Under the pieces are notes generated by a model that searched no databases, had not been told where the DNA came from, and was given only the letters and a program-made list of their open reading frames with translations. A stretch of 64,000 nt of DNA, taken from positions 2,790,001 through 2,854,000 of the forward strand of contig CAVTRI010000002.1 in NCBI GenBank assembly GCA_963737075.1, written 5' to 3'. This document shows positions 33,193-41,804 of this stretch, one piece after another (the first letter of the stretch is position 1; each line of letters starts with the position of its first letter). Both the position numbers and the translations under genes were made by a program. The stretch comes from CAVTRI01 sp963737075 (GTDB lineage Bacteria > Actinomycetota > Acidimicrobiia > Acidimicrobiales > Palsa-688).

Positions 33193-35106
33193 GTGTCCAG
33201 TCGCGGGATAATCGCGGCCGCTGTGCTCCTCTGTCCGTGCGCCCCGTGGGCGCCTCAGTCATCAACGCCCGACTTGACCACGATCGACCTTCCGACCAGC
33301 ATCGCTCCCACCAAGGAACGCCACCGGCTTCCGGCCATCCGGAGTCGCCACCTCTTTGACTTCAGCGTCATTCTGGCCTATCTGGTGCTTGGGTTCTTGG
33401 CGTTCACACCGTTGCGGCCGTGGACGTCGACGCGCCTCTTCGGCGCCGGGAGCGATCCGGCGCTGAGCGCCTGGTTTCTAGGTTGGGTGCCGCACGCTCT
33501 CGCCCATGGCACCAATCCGCTCTTCAGCCATGCCCTCTATTTCCCGCAGGGCCTCAACCTCGCCCAAAATGGTTCGACACCACTCTTGGGGCTCCTCACC
33601 GCGCCGCTCGCGCCGCTGCTGAGTCCCGTGGCGCGGGGAAACCTGGTGATGATTCTGGCATTTCCCGTGTCGGCGGCAGGCGCGTTCTTCGTGCTGCGGA
33701 AGTGGCAGGTCTGGGCGCCTGCAGCTGCCATCGGCGGTCTCATATACGGGTTCTCACCGTTCGCTATCGGAGAGGGACTCGGCCACCTGTTCCTCATTGT
33801 CTTGCCATTGCCACCGCTGATCGCCTTCACACTCGTGTCGATTACGCGGCGGCGCGGCAGGCCCATCATTCTGGGCATCCAACTCGGCGTGCTCCTCGGC
33901 GCGCAGTTCCTTATCTCGGCAGAGATCTTCGCCATGATCGTGATTCTCTTGGTGCTGGTCCTTGGATGTGTAGCGTTGCGTCACCCGACGAACCTGGTCG
34001 GCGACGACCGAGACCTGTTGGCACCGGTCGCCGCCGCTGTCGGCGTGACTGGGGTCATTCTGGCGGTTCCGGTGTGGATGATCCTTTACGGCGCCCAGCA
34101 CTTCGCCGGGCCCGCGCAGGGAATCCCGAACACGTACTTCAACGACGTGTTGAGCTTCGTCCATCCAGGCCCCTTGCAGAGAGTTTCGCTCGGCGTGCGG
34201 GCGATGCACGTTCCTCTGTCCGGAAACGCCGCCGAGAACGGCGGGTACGTCGGTATCCCATTTCTTTTCGCGGCAATCTGCCTGGCGTGGAGGTCGCGTC
34301 GAACGTCGCGCATGCAGGTCGCAGTCCTCGTCACCTTCTGGGCGGCGCTCCTGTCGCTCGGCACCCACCTCGCGGTCGCCGGGCACACCACGCACATCCC
34401 GCTGCCGTTCGACGCGGTCATGCGGCTGCCTCTCGCTGACAACATCCTGCCGGTGCGTTTTTCCTTCGCCACGGCGCTCGGCTTGGCCGCGGTCATCGGG
34501 TTCGGGCTCGATGACATCCGTCGTGCGCCCCGACCCCGGCGGCGTGGCCAGCACATCGTGCGGGCAACATCCCTGGATCGCCGCTGGGCTTACGCGGCCT
34601 CTATGGCGACGCTCGCAGCGCTCATCGTCAGCCAACTGCCGCAATGGCCCTACACGTCCCAGCCGGTTCGCGTGCTACCCGCCCAGATTCGCTCTGCAAT
34701 TCCGTCGGGAGACCCGGTGGCGGTCGCGTACCCCTACCCCTCGTGGTTGTCTGTCGAGGCCGAGGTGTGGCAACTGCAGGACGGGTTCTCGTTCAACCTG
34801 ATGGGCGGGTATGCGCTTCAACCCAATCCGCTTGGCCGCGCCAGCCTGGCGCCCAACCCCACCAACCCCCCGGACCTGTCCGTCTTCCTCATGGGCCTCG
34901 AAGCTCGCGAGGCCCCATCGATGACGAGTGGTCTGGTGGTCGCGTCTCGCGCGGCACTCTTAGAAGATGGGGTTCGTGTGGTCATCGTCGACAAGTCGGC
35001 GCCGGGTGGTCCGTCGGCGATGGCGCTTTTCCAGGACGCCTTGGGTCGTCCGAAGGTTGTGGCCGGGTCATTCGCGTTGTGGAGCAGCAGCGCAGGGCCG
35101 CTATGA
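33193..35106 (+). CDS. Large multi-pass membrane protein, probable GT-C glycosyltransferase
   Basis: Membrane protein of 637 residues with about eleven hydrophobic helices starting near residue 57. The first outside loop has DPALSAWFLGWVPHALAHG and NPLFSHALYFPQGLNLAQ, a pattern typical of GT-C-like proteins of actinobacteria; an acidic residue (Asp in GSDPAL) could be catalytic. The last 130 residues are soluble and extracytoplasmic. GTG 33193 is the farthest start; internal starts nearer the first helix (for example around residue 45) are possible. Function and donor cannot be read from the sequence. The lipoprotein and CHAP genes follow on the same strand. Confidence 0.7.
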   Translation: MSSRGIIAAAVLLCPCAPWAPQSSTPDLTTIDLPTSIAPTKERHRLPAIRSRHLFDFSVILAYLVLGFLAFTPLRPWTSTRLFGAGSDPALSAWFLGWVPHALAHGTNPLFSHALYFPQGLNLAQNGSTPLLGLLTAPLAPLLSPVARGNLVMILAFPVSAAGAFFVLRKWQVWAPAAAIGGLIYGFSPFAIGEGLGHLFLIVLPLPPLIAFTLVSITRRRGRPIILGIQLGVLLGAQFLISAEIFAMIVILLVLVLGCVALRHPTNLVGDDRDLLAPVAAAVGVTGVILAVPVWMILYGAQHFAGPAQGIPNTYFNDVLSFVHPGPLQRVSLGVRAMHVPLSGNAAENGGYVGIPFLFAAICLAWRSRRTSRMQVAVLVTFWAALLSLGTHLAVAGHTTHIPLPFDAVMRLPLADNILPVRFSFATALGLAAVIGFGLDDIRRAPRPRRRGQHIVRATSLDRRWAYAASMATLAALIVSQLPQWPYTSQPVRVLPAQIRSAIPSGDPVAVAYPYPSWLSVEAEVWQLQDGFSFNLMGGYALQPNPLGRASLAPNPTNPPDLSVFLMGLEAREAPSMTSGLVVASRAALLEDGVRVVIVDKSAPGGPSAMALFQDALGRPKVVAGSFALWSSSAGPL

Positions 35107-35268
35107 CCGTCACAGGCCGGGTATAGCCAAAAACCGCAAGGGACACCTGATCGCAACCCGCCGTGGAAGGCGGCCAAAGGACCCCAGTTCGCTGCGCAGA
35201 TGCGGTGATGACGCTCAAGGAGTAACCTCACCGCAGAGAGAGAGCTGATAGGGGAGCAGGACTCGCGC

Positions 35269-36036
35269 GTGGCTCGCAAGACGGCGCAGACATCGCCCGG
35301 ACGGGTCGCCGTCGCCGCGGCGTCATTGGTCGTTGCCGTTCTGGCGGTGGCGTGCGGCGGGGCCCACCACCGCTCTGCGAGCTCGGCAACCCGCACGACC
35401 GTCGCTGCGCCCTCGACAACGGCCGCTATACCCTCGCCAACCTCAGGGGGCAATGGGGTCTCGATCGCCCCGGCGGGTCCCACGACCTCGCTCGGCGCGA
35501 CGAGTCCGACCACCGCGAACGGCGTGGTTGATACGAAACAATCGTCATCGACGCCCCCCGTGTCGACGACGGGGACCGCCCCGACAGTCCCCGCGCCACC
35601 AGCAACGACTCGGCCGGCCGTGCCGATCTCGGTTGCCCTGATCGGGTTTCCCGCCACTATTGTCGCCGGGGGACCGCCCGTGACATTCAGCGCCAGGCTG
35701 ACGAACAACTCGCAGCTCGTGGCAAACGCCGTCGCTCCGGTGTTTCAGATCGTCGGCGGGCCGTGCAACTGCATGAAGGGCGCACTGCAAATTGAAGGGG
35801 CCGACGGCCAGTGGCATTCGGTTGTCATGCCCGAAGGGGATGGGCAGAATCCGCTGCTGTACACATCCGGGAGCATGCAGCTCATACCCGGTCAGACGGC
35901 CACCGCGTCCTACCGGCTGACGCTCTCCGCAGCAAACCGGCCCGGACCCGCCCTAGCGCTCCTGTACGCCGTGGACACGACAGGGCACGGCCAGGCGGGA
36001 GAGGCGTCTGTCCCCACGACAGTGACACTGACATGA
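35269..36036 (+). CDS. Putative lipoprotein, unknown function
   Basis: Secreted protein of 255 residues starting at GTG 35269. It has a signal peptide with lipobox AVAC (Cys near residue 29), then about 90 residues rich in Thr, Ser, Pro and Ala. A C-terminal beta-rich domain (residues about 125-255) has PPVTFSARLTNNSQ, a GPCNCMKG segment with two close cysteines, and IPGQTATASYRLTL, like an immunoglobulin-type fold. Its stop overlaps the ATG of the CHAP gene (ATGA), so the two are made together and may interact at the surface. Confidence 0.72.
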   Translation: MARKTAQTSPGRVAVAAASLVVAVLAVACGGAHHRSASSATRTTVAAPSTTAAIPSPTSGGNGVSIAPAGPTTSLGATSPTTANGVVDTKQSSSTPPVSTTGTAPTVPAPPATTRPAVPISVALIGFPATIVAGGPPVTFSARLTNNSQLVANAVAPVFQIVGGPCNCMKGALQIEGADGQWHSVVMPEGDGQNPLLYTSGSMQLIPGQTATASYRLTLSAANRPGPALALLYAVDTTGHGQAGEASVPTTVTLT

Positions 36037-38066
36037 GATCGTCCCGGTTCCACAAAGCCTGCCGCCGAGGCAGAACCATCGGTGCCGCGCTGGTCGCCGT
36101 GAGTCTCATGACGACAGTGTTGATTGGTGGCTCGCGAACTTCAAAGGCGGCGGCGACGACAACGTCGAACATCGTCGCCTTGGCATCGCAGAACGTCGGG
36201 AAGGGAGCCTGTTCTGCCGACAGCTTGGGCGGGCGAGGGTTCGAGACCAGCTGCACTGGCAACGGCGGGCTGCCGGAGTTCTGGTGCGCCGACTTCGCCC
36301 AGTGGGTCTGGGCGATGGAAGGCGTCGTCGGTACGGGTTCCCTCAACGCTGCGGCTGCCAGCTTCTACGCCTATGGACAGGCGCACGGGACGTTGAGCAA
36401 CGTCCCCGCTGTAGGGGACGCAGTGGTGTTCGACTACAGCCCGACCGGCGGCTATCTCAACGGACCAACCGCCGACCACGTCGCCATCGTGTCCGCGGTC
36501 AATGCTAACGGAACGATCCAGACCATAAGCGGCGACTGGGGTGGACAGAACGGAAGCGAAGAAGTCTTCTCCAGCACGTCCCAGATTGTCGTGAATCCGG
36601 CCTTCCCCTCGGCAGTGGACACGACATCCAACGTCATGGGTATGACGATAAGCGGCTATGTCGCACCGGTCGGCGCCTCTGCCAGTCCCCCTGACGCGAA
36701 CCAGTTGGGCGCGTTCATTCCCGCTCTTGCCGGTTGGGCTCGGTGGGTGCCGCCGGGCGGTGTGACCCCCACTGCCAGCTATGTGGTCGGGCGCGGGGCT
36801 CCAGCGGGGGCCCAGGACGGGGTGGGATATTTGGCGTTCAACACCAATGGGCCGGGGGGTTCGGTGTACCAGGACGTGCCGGTGTCGGCGGGCGCGGGCC
36901 AGTCGTTTGTGGGCACGGCGTGGCTATCGTCGCAGGCGGGGACGGCGACGGGGCAGCTTTGCCTGTGGGGCTGGGGACCGACGCCAGCGACGGTCAACTG
37001 CCGGGCGTACAGCGTGGCAGCGGGGGGGTACACGCCGGTGCAGGTGGTCTACGACGTGAGGGGCCCGATAAACGACCTGCGGTTGCAGGCATACGCCGTT
37101 GTCGGAACCACGGACCTCGACACTGCCAGCGTCGCGCCCAGCCTGCTGCAAACCGGGTCGTTCGAGAGTTCTTACGGGGGGTGGGCGCGATGGGTGCCGC
37201 CGGGTGGCGTGACCAACATGGTCAACTTTGCGGTCGGGCGGGGGGCGCCGGCCGCGGCCCAGGACGGAGCGGGATATTTGGCGTTCGACACCAACGCGCC
37301 GGGCGGCGGGGTGTATCAGGACGTGCCGGTATCGGTGGGGGCTGGGCAGTCGTTTGTGGGCACGGCGTGGCTGTCGTCGCAGGTGGGGACCGCGACTGGC
37401 ACGCTGTGCGTGTGGGGGTGGGGACCGTCGCCGGCGACGGTTAACTGTCGGGGGTACAGCGTGCCGGCCGGGGGGTACACGCCGGTGCAGGTGGTCTACG
37501 ACGTGAGGGGCCCGGTGGACAACGTGCGGTTCCAGGTGTATGCGGGGGCGGGGATCACCGATCTCGATACTGCCAGCCTGACGTCCAGCCAGCTGCAAAC
37601 CGGCTCGTTCGAAAGTTCCTCGGCGGGCTGGGCGCGTTGGGTCCCGCCGGGTGGTGTGACCAACATGGTCAACTATGTAGTCGGGCGGGGGGCACCGTGG
37701 GCGGCGCAGGATGGGGCGGGGTATTTGGCGTTCAATACCAACGGGCCGGGAGGTTCGGTATATCAGGACGTGCCGGTGTCGGGGGAGGCGGGGCAGTCGT
37801 TTGTGGGCACGACGTGGCTGTCGTCGCAAGGGGGGACGGCGACTGGACAGCTGTGTTTGTGGGGGTGGGGGCCGTCGCCGGCGACGGTCAACTGTCGGGC
37901 GTACAGTGTGCCGCCGGGCGGGTATACGCCGGTGCAAGTGGTCTATGACGCGACGGGCTGGGTGAACAATCTGCGATTGCAGGTGTTTGCCGGCGTAGGG
38001 ACCACTGATCTCGACACGGCCAGTCTCACGTCGAGCCTGCTGCAAACCGGCTCGTTCGAGCCCTGA
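36033..38066 (+). CDS. Secreted CHAP-domain protein with three 149-residue repeats
   Basis: Exported protein of 677 residues. A signal region (RTIGAALVAVSLMTTVLIGG) is followed by a CHAP-type amidase/endopeptidase domain: LPEFWCADFAQWVWAMEG with the catalytic Cys, and TADHVAIVSAVNANG with the His. From about residue 230 there are three repeats of 149 residues. Each starts GWARWVPPGGVT, continues GYLAFNTNGPGGSVYQDVPV and LCLWGWGP, and ends LDTASL...LLQTGSFE, resembling a CBM4/9-like carbohydrate-binding jelly roll. It probably cleaves or remodels peptidoglycan while bound to a glycan. ATG 36033 overlaps the lipoprotein stop. Confidence 0.83.
   Translation: MRSSRFHKACRRGRTIGAALVAVSLMTTVLIGGSRTSKAAATTTSNIVALASQNVGKGACSADSLGGRGFETSCTGNGGLPEFWCADFAQWVWAMEGVVGTGSLNAAAASFYAYGQAHGTLSNVPAVGDAVVFDYSPTGGYLNGPTADHVAIVSAVNANGTIQTISGDWGGQNGSEEVFSSTSQIVVNPAFPSAVDTTSNVMGMTISGYVAPVGASASPPDANQLGAFIPALAGWARWVPPGGVTPTASYVVGRGAPAGAQDGVGYLAFNTNGPGGSVYQDVPVSAGAGQSFVGTAWLSSQAGTATGQLCLWGWGPTPATVNCRAYSVAAGGYTPVQVVYDVRGPINDLRLQAYAVVGTTDLDTASVAPSLLQTGSFESSYGGWARWVPPGGVTNMVNFAVGRGAPAAAQDGAGYLAFDTNAPGGGVYQDVPVSVGAGQSFVGTAWLSSQVGTATGTLCVWGWGPSPATVNCRGYSVPAGGYTPVQVVYDVRGPVDNVRFQVYAGAGITDLDTASLTSSQLQTGSFESSSAGWARWVPPGGVTNMVNYVVGRGAPWAAQDGAGYLAFNTNGPGGSVYQDVPVSGEAGQSFVGTTWLSSQGGTATGQLCLWGWGPSPATVNCRAYSVPPGGYTPVQVVYDATGWVNNLRLQVFAGVGTTDLDTASLTSSLLQTGSFEP
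36733..38064. repeat. Three tandem 447-bp repeats
   Basis: The block coding for WARWVPPGGV recurs at 36747, 37194 and 37641 (start of the GTGCCGCC or GTCCCGCC segment), an exact 447-bp spacing. Long stretches such as the ones around TTTGTGGGCACG and TACACGCCGGTGCAG are identical between copies, so the array is prone to homologous recombination. Confidence 0.88.
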
Positions 38067-38067
38067 G

Positions 38068-39030
38068 TTAGCCTTTTCGGAGCGCCGCCAGGTCGGCGTC
38101 CACCATCATCCGCACCAGCTCCTCGAAGCTGACCCGCGGCTCCCACCCGAGCTGGGCCCTGGCCTTCTTGGCGTCACCAATCAGCAGGTCGACCTCGGCC
38201 GGCCGGAAGAACTGGGGGTCGACCTGGACGTAGTCCTCCCAGTTGAGCCCGACCTGGTCGAAGGCGATCTGGCACAGCTCGCGCACCGAGTGGGTCTCAC
38301 CGGTGGAGACGACGTAATCGCCGGGGTCGTCCTGCTGAAGCATCAGCCACATGGCCTTGACGTAATCGCCGGCATAGCCCCAGTCACGCCGGGCGTCGAG
38401 GTTGCCGAGCTTGACGGTCTGCTGCAAGCCCAGCTTGATGGCGGCGGCGCTGAAGGCCACCTTTCGTTCAACGAACTCCAGGCCCCGGCGGGGGCTCCCG
38501 TGGTTGAACAGGATGCCCGAACTCGCATGCATCCCGTAGCTCTCCCGGTAGTTGACGGTGATCCAATGCCCGTAGACCTTGGCCACCCCGTAGGGGCTGC
38601 GGGGGTAGAGGGGAGTGCGCTCCGACTGGGGGGTCTCGACCACCTTGCCGAACATCTCGCTCGAGCTGGCCTGGTAGAAGTGGATCGACGGATCGGTGAG
38701 CAGGATGGCGTCCAGCAGGCGGGTGACGCCAAGGCCAGTCACCTCGCCCGTGAGGACGGGTTGGGCGAAGGAAGTCTGCACGAAGGACTGGGCCGCCAGG
38801 TTGTACACCTCGCGCGGCCGGTAATCCCGCAGCACCCGGATCATGGACGCCTCGTCCAGCAGATCGGCAGGCACCAGTGTGATCCGGTCGGTCAGGTGCG
38901 CGACCCGCTCGAAGGTCACCGTGCTGCTGCGCCGGTGCAGGCCGACCACGTCGTAGCCATTGTCGAGCAGCAGCTCCGCTAGGTACGAGCCGTCCTGACC
39001 CGTGATCCCCGTGATGAGAGCGGTCGGCAT
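38068..39030 (-). CDS. gmd: GDP-mannose 4,6-dehydratase
   Basis: Converts GDP-D-mannose to GDP-4-keto-6-deoxy-D-mannose, the first step to GDP-fucose, rhamnose and related sugars. It has 320 residues. The NADP site is ALITGITGQDGSYLAELLL, the Gmd-type GxxGxxG. The catalytic residues are in SSSEMFGKV and the Y-x3-K of YGVAKVYGHWITVNYRESYG. NHGSPRRGLEFVERKV and NLDARRDWGYAGDYVKAMW are Gmd signatures, with a short linker in this copy. ATG 39030 is a clear start. It is convergent with the CHAP gene and 4 bp downstream of the HAD gene, so it may end the ubiA-dprE operon and feed 6-deoxysugars into the polysaccharide locus. Confidence 0.92.
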   Translation of the reverse strand: MPTALITGITGQDGSYLAELLLDNGYDVVGLHRRSSTVTFERVAHLTDRITLVPADLLDEASMIRVLRDYRPREVYNLAAQSFVQTSFAQPVLTGEVTGLGVTRLLDAILLTDPSIHFYQASSSEMFGKVVETPQSERTPLYPRSPYGVAKVYGHWITVNYRESYGMHASSGILFNHGSPRRGLEFVERKVAFSAAAIKLGLQQTVKLGNLDARRDWGYAGDYVKAMWLMLQQDDPGDYVVSTGETHSVRELCQIAFDQVGLNWEDYVQVDPQFFRPAEVDLLIGDAKKARAQLGWEPRVSFEELVRMMVDADLAALRKG

Positions 39031-39034
39031 CCGC

Positions 39035-39685
39035 TCAGTCTGCTCGATTTCCGTTGCCGCTGCGCGCCAGGGGCCGGCGACCCATGAACGACGGGTGGTC
39101 GGCCATGGCCAGCAGCTCCCGATCGCCCGCGCTGTCTCCGTATGCCCACAGCTCCACAGGGTCGGTCCCGAGCAGTGCCCTGAGGCGGGCGGCTTTCTCA
39201 GCGGCCCTCACGTTGTTGCCATCGAGCCGGCCCGTCAGCCGCCCATCCGTTCCGACCTCCAGTCGGGTGGCGATGACGTCGTCAAACCCGGCGACCCGCC
39301 CGAACGGCTCCAGGTAGTCGGTGAGCGATGCTGACACCAGGATCAGCCGGTGGCCATGGTCCCGATGCCAGCTCAGCCTGGAGGTCATGGCCGGCCGCAC
39401 CCGGGACGCCAACCCGGCCCCGAACCCTTCCCCAATGGCCGAGACCGCCTCGGCTGGCAGGCCCGAGAGGGCCCGCACCAGGAGCGCCTCCTTGGCTCCA
39501 TCCCGCCCGTCGCGGCCGTAGCGGACCAGCATCGGCACCCCAGCGCGCCCGAGAATGGCTGCGAACCTCCACCGGCCCAGTAACTCAGTCAAAAATGGGC
39601 GCAAGCTGTCGCCTGGGACCAGTGTCCCGTCGAAGTCGAACGCCGCCACCCCCGGACGGACAACCCCGTCGGCCGGCGCGGTCAC
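39035..39685 (-). CDS. HAD-IB phosphatase, candidate for lipid-linked pentose phosphate
   Basis: Hydrolase of 216 residues of the HAD-IB (SerB-like) class. Motif I is AAFDFDGTLVPGDS with nucleophile Asp, motif II is LILVSASLTDYL, the lysine is in NVRAAEKAARLRALLG, and motif IV is AYGDSAGDRELLAMAD. GTG 39685 overlaps the DprE2 stop (GTGA), which decides the start. It follows ubiA, dprE1 and dprE2 in one transcript. The known pathway needs removal of the 5-phosphate from decaprenylphosphoryl-phosphoribose before DprE1 acts, so this is a good candidate for that phosphatase by context. A phosphoserine-type substrate is not excluded. Confidence 0.82.
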   Translation of the reverse strand: MTAPADGVVRPGVAAFDFDGTLVPGDSLRPFLTELLGRWRFAAILGRAGVPMLVRYGRDGRDGAKEALLVRALSGLPAEAVSAIGEGFGAGLASRVRPAMTSRLSWHRDHGHRLILVSASLTDYLEPFGRVAGFDDVIATRLEVGTDGRLTGRLDGNNVRAAEKAARLRALLGTDPVELWAYGDSAGDRELLAMADHPSFMGRRPLARSGNGNRAD

Positions 39686-40428
39686 GCCGGCATCCGCCGC
39701 CACACCGCCCGGGGAAGATGCCGGAAGACGGCGAACATCGCTCGGAGGCTCCCCGGAACCCACACGATCTCCTTGCCCGCGGCGATGGCCTTGGCCGTCG
39801 CGTTCGCCACCACCTCGGGGGTAGTCGACAGAGGGGCGGAGGCTCTTCCCTCGGTCATCTTCGTGTGCACAAACCCGGGTCGGACGATAAGCACCGACAC
39901 GCCACTGCCTGCTAGGGAATCGCCGAGGCCCTGGGCGAACCCGTCGACGCCTGCCTTGGTCGATCCGTAAATGAAGTTGGCCTTGCGCACCCGTTCGCCG
40001 GCCACGGAGGACAGGAACACCAGGGTGCCGTGCCCCTGGCGGCGCAGGACCCGAGCCGCGGCCAGGCCCGACGACACCGCGCCGACATAATTGGTGCGGG
40101 CGAGAAGTTCCGCCTCGTCCTCGCGTTCGTCGCCCAGCAAGCCGAACGCCAGCACCACGACGTCGATCTCGCCGAGCACGCTCGCGGCCTCACTGAGCAC
40201 GGCGTCATGGCCGTCGGGCTCGAGAGCGTCGAAATGGATCGTCGACACCCTCGACGCGCCTGCGGCCTCTACCTGCTTGGCCGCGGCGTCAAGCGCGTCA
40301 AGGTGGCGGCCCGCGAGCACGACAGCGGCGTGGCGCGGAGCGGCCAGACGGGCGGCGATGGCTACTCCGATGTCGCTGCTTCCGCCGAGGACGAGGACGG
40401 ACTGAACGGCACCGAGGGCGTCTTTCAC
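39682..40428 (-). CDS. dprE2: Decaprenylphosphoryl-2-keto-ribose reductase
   Basis: Short-chain dehydrogenase of 248 residues that, with DprE1, epimerises decaprenylphosphoryl-ribose to the arabinose form. The cofactor site is SVLVLGGSSDIGVAIAARLA, then VVLAGRHLDAL. The catalytic set is VFLSSVAGER and YGSTKAGVDGFAQGL (Y-x3-K). VLIVRPGFVHTKMTEG follows as in DprE2. The C-terminal SLRAMFAVFRHLPRAVWRR is the amphipathic tail typical of the family. Its ATG overlaps the DprE1 stop. The product would be a donor for arabinan-type glycans. Confidence 0.9.
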   Translation of the reverse strand: MKDALGAVQSVLVLGGSSDIGVAIAARLAAPRHAAVVLAGRHLDALDAAAKQVEAAGASRVSTIHFDALEPDGHDAVLSEAASVLGEIDVVVLAFGLLGDEREDEAELLARTNYVGAVSSGLAAARVLRRQGHGTLVFLSSVAGERVRKANFIYGSTKAGVDGFAQGLGDSLAGSGVSVLIVRPGFVHTKMTEGRASAPLSTTPEVVANATAKAIAAGKEIVWVPGSLRAMFAVFRHLPRAVWRRMPA

Positions 40429-41804
40429 GGATCTCCAAGCAAGGTGGGGAGACGGCGGGCCAGATCGGATTGCAGCCGTCGCTCGGGGTCCAGACGGTTG
40501 CGCACGGCCTGCCAGTCGCGAAGCCGTGGGTACATGGGCAACAGCAACTCAGGCCGCAACCGCGAGTCCTTGGACAGGTACACGCGTCCCCCGGCTTCGA
40601 CGACCAGTTCGTCGAGGTGGTCCAGCAGCGCCGCCAGCCCGGGGGCGTTTGCGGGCACGTCGAGAGCCAGTGTCCAGCCGGCCTGAGGAAAGGAAAGGGG
40701 CCCGAGGTTTCCAGGCCCGAAGCGTTTCAGGACAGCGAGGAACGACGCTGCTCGCGCCGAGCTGAGCAGCTCGATCGCCCGCCGCACCGTCTCTACGGCG
40801 GCGTCGGGTACGGCCAGCTGGTACTGCACGAAGCCGCGCCGCCCATAGATGCGGTTCCAGCCGGAGACAGCGTCGAGTGGGTGAAAGAACCACCCGGCCG
40901 GCACCAACTCGCCTTCGGCCCGCTTAGGAGCTCTGCGGTACCAGAGCTCGTTGAAGGCGGCGACGGTCCACCGGTTGAGCAGACCGGAGGGAGCCCACGG
41001 CGGGGCGGCGCCGCGGTCGAACGGACGAAATCCGAGGGGCTGTTTGGGGCTTTTGGGAAGATCGGTACGGCGGGCGTGCTCCGCGAACTCAACGACAGAC
41101 CGGCCGAGGTGCCTTCCCCGGGCCAGGCAGTCGACCCAGGCCACGGCGTATCGATAGTCACGGTCGGACCCGACCATCCGCGTCATCAGTGCGTCGAGGT
41201 CCGCGGTGCGTTCGCTATCCACGAGCATCATCGACGTCTCCACCCTGAGCAGGCGGATCGTGGCCTCGACCATGATCCCCGTCAGGCCCATCCCACCCGC
41301 CGTCGCCCAGAAGATCTCCGATTGCTGGCTAGGGGAGACAGTGATGTTGCCCAGGGCGGGGGTGTCGAGGACGATCGAGTCGACATGGTGGGCGAAGCTG
41401 CCGTCACGGTGATGATTTTTGCCGTGGATGTCGGAAGCGATAGCCCCACCGACGGTCACCTGCCGGGTCCCGGGACTGACGGAAGGCCACAGCCCGAGGG
41501 GAAGCAGGGTACGCATCAGCCAGTCGAAACTGACGCCGGCCTCGACGCGCGCCACGCCGCGCGTCAGGTCTAAGTCAATCAGCCGGTCGAGGCCCGTCAT
41601 GTCGATGACTTCGCCGCCGGCGTTCTGCGCCGCATCGCCGTAGCTGCGTCCGAGCCCTCGAGCGATCACCCCCCGATGGCCGGCCGTCTGGATCGCCTTG
41701 GCGACGTCCTCGTCACTCGTAGGGCGGACCACGTGCGCCGCGGTCTGAGAGGTCCGTCCCCAGCCGCTCAGCAGCGTCGTGGCTGCGGCGGTATCAGCTG
41801 GCAT
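40425..41804 (-). CDS. dprE1: Decaprenylphosphoryl-ribose 2-oxidase
   Basis: FAD oxidoreductase of 459 residues catalysing the first half of the ribose-to-arabinose epimerisation at the membrane. FAD-binding segments are GVIARGLGRSYGDAAQN and GTRQVTVGGAIASDIHGKNHH, the latter holding the histidine that bonds to FAD in some homologues. The C-terminal region has FGPGNLGPLSFPQAGWTLALD and YLSKDSRLRPE, with the active-site Lys. At the position of Mycobacterium tuberculosis Cys387, the target of benzothiazinones, this copy has Ala (WTLALD for WNICVD). ATG 41804 is chosen; it overlaps the ubiA stop by 11 bp. Confidence 0.92.
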   Translation of the reverse strand: MPADTAAATTLLSGWGRTSQTAAHVVRPTSDEDVAKAIQTAGHRGVIARGLGRSYGDAAQNAGGEVIDMTGLDRLIDLDLTRGVARVEAGVSFDWLMRTLLPLGLWPSVSPGTRQVTVGGAIASDIHGKNHHRDGSFAHHVDSIVLDTPALGNITVSPSQQSEIFWATAGGMGLTGIMVEATIRLLRVETSMMLVDSERTADLDALMTRMVGSDRDYRYAVAWVDCLARGRHLGRSVVEFAEHARRTDLPKSPKQPLGFRPFDRGAAPPWAPSGLLNRWTVAAFNELWYRRAPKRAEGELVPAGWFFHPLDAVSGWNRIYGRRGFVQYQLAVPDAAVETVRRAIELLSSARAASFLAVLKRFGPGNLGPLSFPQAGWTLALDVPANAPGLAALLDHLDELVVEAGGRVYLSKDSRLRPELLLPMYPRLRDWQAVRNRLDPERRLQSDLARRLPTLLGDP

